This document shows positions 6,611-8,854 of a stretch of 8,854 bases of DNA, piece by piece. This DNA is from Sulfurimonas sp. (GTDB lineage: Bacteria; Campylobacterota; Campylobacteria; Campylobacterales; Sulfurimonadaceae): NCBI GenBank assembly GCA_030646745.1, contig JAUSKV010000105.1, positions 1 through 8,854 of the forward strand. The letters run 5' to 3'. Under the pieces are notes generated by a model, which was not told the DNA's origin, searched no databases, and was given only the letters and a program-made list of their open reading frames with translations. Position numbers and translations under genes: made by a program. Within the stretch, counting starts at the first letter, position 1. Each line of letters starts with the position of its first letter.

Positions 6611-6922
6611 ATGTCTAGTTTTAAAAATGTAAGTGTAGTGAAGAAAGCTAATATTTATTATGATGGGAAAGTTACAAGCCGTACCGTTGAGTTTGATGAC
6701 GGTTCTGTTAAGACGCTAGGAATTATGCTTCCGGGTGATTATACTTTTGGTACAAATGAAGCAGAGATTATGGAGATTATGAGCGGTGATTTGGATATAA
6801 AACTTCCAAATGAGGAGTGGAGAACACTTAGCACACCGGAAACTTTTGAAGTTCCTGCAAACGCATCTTTTGATTTAAAGATTAGAAGTGTAACCGACTA
6901 CTGCTGCTCATATATAAAGTAA
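6611..6922 (+). CDS. ppnP: Pyrimidine/purine nucleoside phosphorylase PpnP (DUF1255, cupin fold)
   Basis: A 103-residue cytoplasmic protein of the YaiE/PpnP family, which splits purine and pyrimidine nucleosides with phosphate into base plus ribose-1-phosphate (nucleotide salvage). The family signature is clear: an N-terminal [13 protein letters not shown] stretch, then [44 protein letters not shown] and a final CCSYIK, matching the E. coli protein block for block as I recall it. It is about nine residues longer than E. coli PpnP (94 aa), with most of the extra length at the N-terminus. AAGG lies 6 nt before the ATG. It has its own TATAAT promoter and is followed by a hairpin, so it is probably a single-gene transcript. 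The promoter lies between its start and the end of the signalling cassette, so a functional link with that cassette is not implied. Confidence 0.92.
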   Translation: MSSFKNVSVVKKANIYYDGKVTSRTVEFDDGSVKTLGIMLPGDYTFGTNEAEIMEIMSGDLDIKLPNEEWRTLSTPETFEVPANASFDLKIRSVTDYCCSYIK

Positions 6923-6940
6923 TTTGTGAAGTGATTATTA

Positions 6941-6962
6941 GGGTGTGAAAATTTTCGCACCC
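6941..6962 (+). terminator. Hairpin between convergent ppnP and trxC
   Basis: GGGTGTG and CGCACCC arms flank AAAATTTT in the 50-bp convergent gap. In the + strand RNA the one imperfect pair is a G-U wobble; in the - strand RNA it is a C-A mismatch. The hairpin should therefore act better for ppnP, though it may serve both directions. No strong U-run follows on either strand. Confidence 0.6.
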
Positions 6963-6972
6963 AATAGTTGGT

Positions 6973-7395
6973 CTAAATAAACTGTGAAATAAGCCTACTT
7001 AAACTTGCCTCGTCTAAGGCCCCAGAAACTCTATGAACTTCTTTTGAATCTTTAAATATTACAAGTGTAGGGATACTTCTAATACCAAATCTTGAACCTA
7101 AAATCTGCTCACTTTCAGTATTTACTTTTGCAAAAAGTATTTTGAGTGGAAATTTTGTGGCACTCTTTTCAAAGTTTGGAGCCATCATCTTGCATGGACC
7201 ACACCAGGGTGCCCAAAAGTCAATAACTACGGGTAAGTCACTGTTTACTACAACCTCATCAAAATTGTTGTTTGTAAGCTCCAGAGGCTTAGTATCAAGT
7301 AACGATTTTTTACATTTGCCACAATTCGCCTTACTATAAGACTCTTTATGAGGAATGTTATTGACACTTAAGCAGTGAGGGCAAATTACTCGCAT
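6973..7395 (-). CDS. trxC: Thioredoxin 2 (zinc-finger thioredoxin TrxC)
   Basis: A 140-residue cytoplasmic dithiol-disulfide oxidoreductase, close to the 139 aa of E. coli TrxC. The N-terminal zinc finger has C5-P-H-C8 and C25-G-K-C28. The thioredoxin domain follows from about 36, with active site W64-C65-G-P-C68 in DFWAPWCGPCK and the cis-proline P109 in RSIPTL. In E. coli, TrxC can reduce ribonucleotide reductase and other targets, and its zinc finger tunes its redox behaviour. The ATG lies one base after the fliW stop codon with no clear Shine-Dalgarno of its own, so translation is probably coupled to fliW. It is the last gene of the nrdA operon, which supports a role as reductant for NrdA (inference). 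All catalytic and zinc-binding residues are present. Confidence 0.93.
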   Translation of the reverse strand: MRVICPHCLSVNNIPHKESYSKANCGKCKKSLLDTKPLELTNNNFDEVVVNSDLPVVIDFWAPWCGPCKMMAPNFEKSATKFPLKILFAKVNTESEQILGSRFGIRSIPTLVIFKDSKEVHRVSGALDEASLSRLISQFI

Positions 7396-7396
7396 T

Positions 7397-7780
7397 TTAC
7401 GATTTAAAAGACTTTATAGTTTCTGTCATGCCAAAATCAGGGTGTCTTTTAGGATTAAGTACGGCTTGTGCTACTCTTTTGGTATCGTTATTAACAATGA
7501 CAGGTGCGAGAAAGTTTATAGTTGAATTCTCAAGTGGATTTTGAATAATAACTACATTATAAACACTGATATTAGAATTCGCATTAATGTCTAATAGTAC
7601 TTTTATATCAGACGGTACATCAAATGAATACTCTCTCAGAGCATAAGGATTAACCAGAGTAAAAGATATAGCCTTATTGTTAGCGTCTTGCATTGTTGAA
7701 AAAAGCTCATCAACCTTCTCTATTTCTACTTTTATAGTATCTTCAAAACCTAAAATAGTTCCTCTTACTTCATAACTCAT
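7397..7780 (-). CDS. fliW: Flagellar assembly factor FliW
   Basis: A 127-residue cytoplasmic protein. FliW binds flagellin and the translational repressor CsrA; as flagellin is exported, released FliW sequesters CsrA and allows flagellin translation (known from Bacillus and Campylobacter). Family features are YEVRGTILGFED at the N-terminus, SFTLVNPYALREYSFDVP in the middle (about 40-57), then INFLAPVIVNN and a C-terminal ETIKSF. I start it at ATG 7780-7778 because AAAGGAG (7786-7792) lies 5 nt upstream. A longer TTG-started reading to 7804 adds eight residues, encodes the ribosome-binding site itself and has no family support. It lies 24 bp after the unknown gene and 1 bp before trxC. No csrA or flagellin gene is in the window. 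Confidence 0.9.
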   Translation of the reverse strand: MSYEVRGTILGFEDTIKVEIEKVDELFSTMQDANNKAISFTLVNPYALREYSFDVPSDIKVLLDINANSNISVYNVVIIQNPLENSTINFLAPVIVNNDTKRVAQAVLNPKRHPDFGMTETIKSFKS

Positions 7781-7785
7781 CTTGA

Positions 7786-7792
7786 CTCCTTT
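7786..7792 (-). promoter_or_regulatory. Strong ribosome-binding site of fliW
   Basis: Read on the minus strand, AAAGGAG is followed by TCAAG and the ATG at 7780. This decides the fliW start in favour of the shorter protein and is the best Shine-Dalgarno in the minus-strand operon. Confidence 0.75.
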
Positions 7793-7804
7793 GCAGTATC
7801 GCAA

Positions 7805-8170
7805 TTAAAAAGCACCCTCTTGAAATTTTAAATCCGAACACACCACAAAGCATGCAGAATTTTTAGTGCTTAGAATATTATAGCACTCATCAAGTCCAAA
7901 AGCAAATAAATTATCATTATTTATAATAGTTATGCCATTATTCATATCTATAAATTTTAATTTAGAGTTTTCTATAACTCTTGCATCACTTACAGAGTTA
8001 AATTCTATCTTTACTGTAATCCAATCAAAGTCTCTAGCGCTATCTTGCCCTGCAAGGGTCATCACAATTTTGGTGGGAGAGATAACATCAATAGAGCGAA
8101 TCTCTCCACCTCTAAAGTTGTCAAATCTTTGTAGAAATGTATCTAACTGAGTTGCTAACAGCGGTTTCAT
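7805..8170 (-). CDS. Conserved-looking hypothetical protein, 121 aa
   Basis: I do not recognise a family with confidence. The protein has no signal peptide, transmembrane segment or cysteine motif. Its N-terminus (about 1-22) is predicted helical (TQLDTFLQRFDNF), followed by what look like alternating beta strands: EIRSIDVISPTKIVMTLAG, DWITVKIEFNSVSDARVI, KLKFIDMNNGITIINND and ACFVVCSDLKFQE. The compact beta-rich layout suggests a small single-domain cytoplasmic protein. The start ATG is 10 bp after the nrdA stop; AGGA (8179-8182 on the complement) overlaps that stop codon, so translation may be coupled to nrdA. The stop is 24 bp before fliW. Codon use and operon position argue for a real gene. 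Any role linked to NrdA, FliW or thioredoxin is guesswork. Confidence 0.8.
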   Translation of the reverse strand: MKPLLATQLDTFLQRFDNFRGGEIRSIDVISPTKIVMTLAGQDSARDFDWITVKIEFNSVSDARVIENSKLKFIDMNNGITIINNDNLFAFGLDECYNILSTKNSACFVVCSDLKFQEGAF

Positions 8171-8180
8171 AACTCTAATC

Positions 8181-8854
8181 CTATTGACAACCTACACACT
8201 CCATAGATCTGTCTTCTACATCATGTGCAATTTCCGGTGACTGCGAACGAAGATAGTAAGTAGATTTAAGACCTAGTTTCCAAGCCAACATGTAGATGTC
8301 ATTGAGGTACTTTCCGCTTGCTTTATCGAGAGTTATAAAGATATTAAGACTTTGACCTTGATCTAGCCATTTTTGGCGAATCGCTGCAGCTCTGATGAGA
8401 ACTCTCTGGTCTAAATCATAGGCCGGAGTGTAGTAGCTCCATGTCTCAGGAGAGAGGTTTGGAACGACTACCGGTATTAGACCCGAAAGATTCTCTTCAA
8501 ACCATTTTCTTTTAAATACAGGCTCAATTGCTTGTGTAGTTCCCGTTAAAATTGAGATAGAACTTGTAGGTGCGATAGCCATAAGATATCCATTTCTCAT
8601 ACCCTGTTTTTTAACCTTAGAGCGAAGTTCATCCCATTCATAAGCTGAAGCGAAAAGCCCACCACGATCTACAAGATTTTTAACCTCTGCATTCGCATGG
8701 TCCATCGGCATAATGCCTTTGCTCCACTTAGAGCCTTCAAACTCAGGATAAGCACCTTTTTCAAGTGCTATATCAGCAGATGCAGAGATGGTGTTATAGC
8801 TAACAGATTCCATAATCTCATCTATTTTATCAAAGTGTTCTTGACTTCCCCATG
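8181..8854 (-). CDS. nrdA: Ribonucleotide reductase class I alpha subunit, C-terminal part (5' end outside window)
   Basis: The frame is open to the window edge; 223 complete codons of the C-terminal part are present out of roughly 750-800 expected. NrdA reduces ribonucleoside diphosphates to deoxyribonucleotides in the cytoplasm with the NrdB radical subunit. Visible family blocks are FEGSKWSKGIMPMDHA, GMRNGYLMAIAPTSSISILT with GTTQAIEP after it, AAIRQKWLDQGQSLNIF and AWKLGLKSTYYLRS. The adjacent Tyr pair (codons at 8253-8258) matches the radical-transfer tyrosines Y730/Y731 of E. coli. The protein ends ECVGCQ; this C-terminal Cys pair is the one that thioredoxin or glutaredoxin re-reduces. 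The catalytic Cys/Glu motif and allosteric sites lie outside the window. A downstream thioredoxin gene in the same operon fits this chemistry. Confidence 0.95.
   Translation of the reverse strand, partial: WGSQEHFDKIDEIMESVSYNTISASADIALEKGAYPEFEGSKWSKGIMPMDHANAEVKNLVDRGGLFASAYEWDELRSKVKKQGMRNGYLMAIAPTSSISILTGTTQAIEPVFKRKWFEENLSGLIPVVVPNLSPETWSYYTPAYDLDQRVLIRAAAIRQKWLDQGQSLNIFITLDKASGKYLNDIYMLAWKLGLKSTYYLRSQSPEIAHDVEDRSMECVGCQ

Noticed and set aside
7142..7339. + strand reading frame opposite trxC
   Set aside because: Shadow of the strongly supported thioredoxin gene.
7932..8150. + strand reading frame opposite the 121-aa gene
   Set aside because: No ribosome-binding site or operon context, and the minus-strand gene fits the operon spacing.

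Overview
The window looks like chromosomal DNA of a Campylobacterota (epsilonproteobacterial) bacterium, most plausibly a Sulfurimonas-like one. The basis is the AT-rich, Lys/Asn/Ile-rich coding, the close resemblance of FliW, NrdA and PpnP to that group as I remember it, and TATAAT promoter elements without a clear -35. This is recognition from memory, not a search. No tRNA, rRNA, CRISPR array, insertion sequence or phage gene is visible. The largest gene-free stretch is about 200 bp.

Left (1-1920, + strand): the 3' part of a membrane sensor histidine kinase whose N-terminus lies outside the window. A 203-bp intergenic region follows, with two small inverted repeats and a TATAAT element.

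Centre (2124-6562, + strand): a tight three-gene unit with gaps of 26 and 6 bp. It encodes (i) a stand-alone HD-GYP protein with a complete c-di-GMP phosphodiesterase motif set, starting at TTG; (ii) a two-TM sensor with a periplasmic CxxCH haem-c motif, HAMP, an Aer-like PAS and a second divergent PAS, but no output domain; (iii) a 707-aa protein with a seven-bladed WD40-like propeller followed by a long helical repeat region, an architecture like that of eukaryotic coat and nucleoporin scaffolds. My reading is a split redox/gas-sensing c-di-GMP module with a scaffold protein. It is the most interesting part of the window, and its function is inference.

The cassette ends in a 20-bp perfect palindrome that lies just upstream of a promoter for ppnP (nucleoside phosphorylase, 6611-6922, + strand). 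A hairpin at 6941-6962 separates ppnP from a convergent minus-strand operon.

Right (8854 down to 6973, - strand): the 3' end of nrdA (class I ribonucleotide reductase large subunit), a 121-aa protein I do not recognise, fliW (flagellar assembly factor, CsrA antagonist) and trxC (zinc-finger thioredoxin 2). Gaps are 10, 24 and 1 bp, so the four are probably co-transcribed. The operon places a dithiol reductant with the enzyme that consumes one, and also joins deoxynucleotide synthesis to a flagellar regulator.
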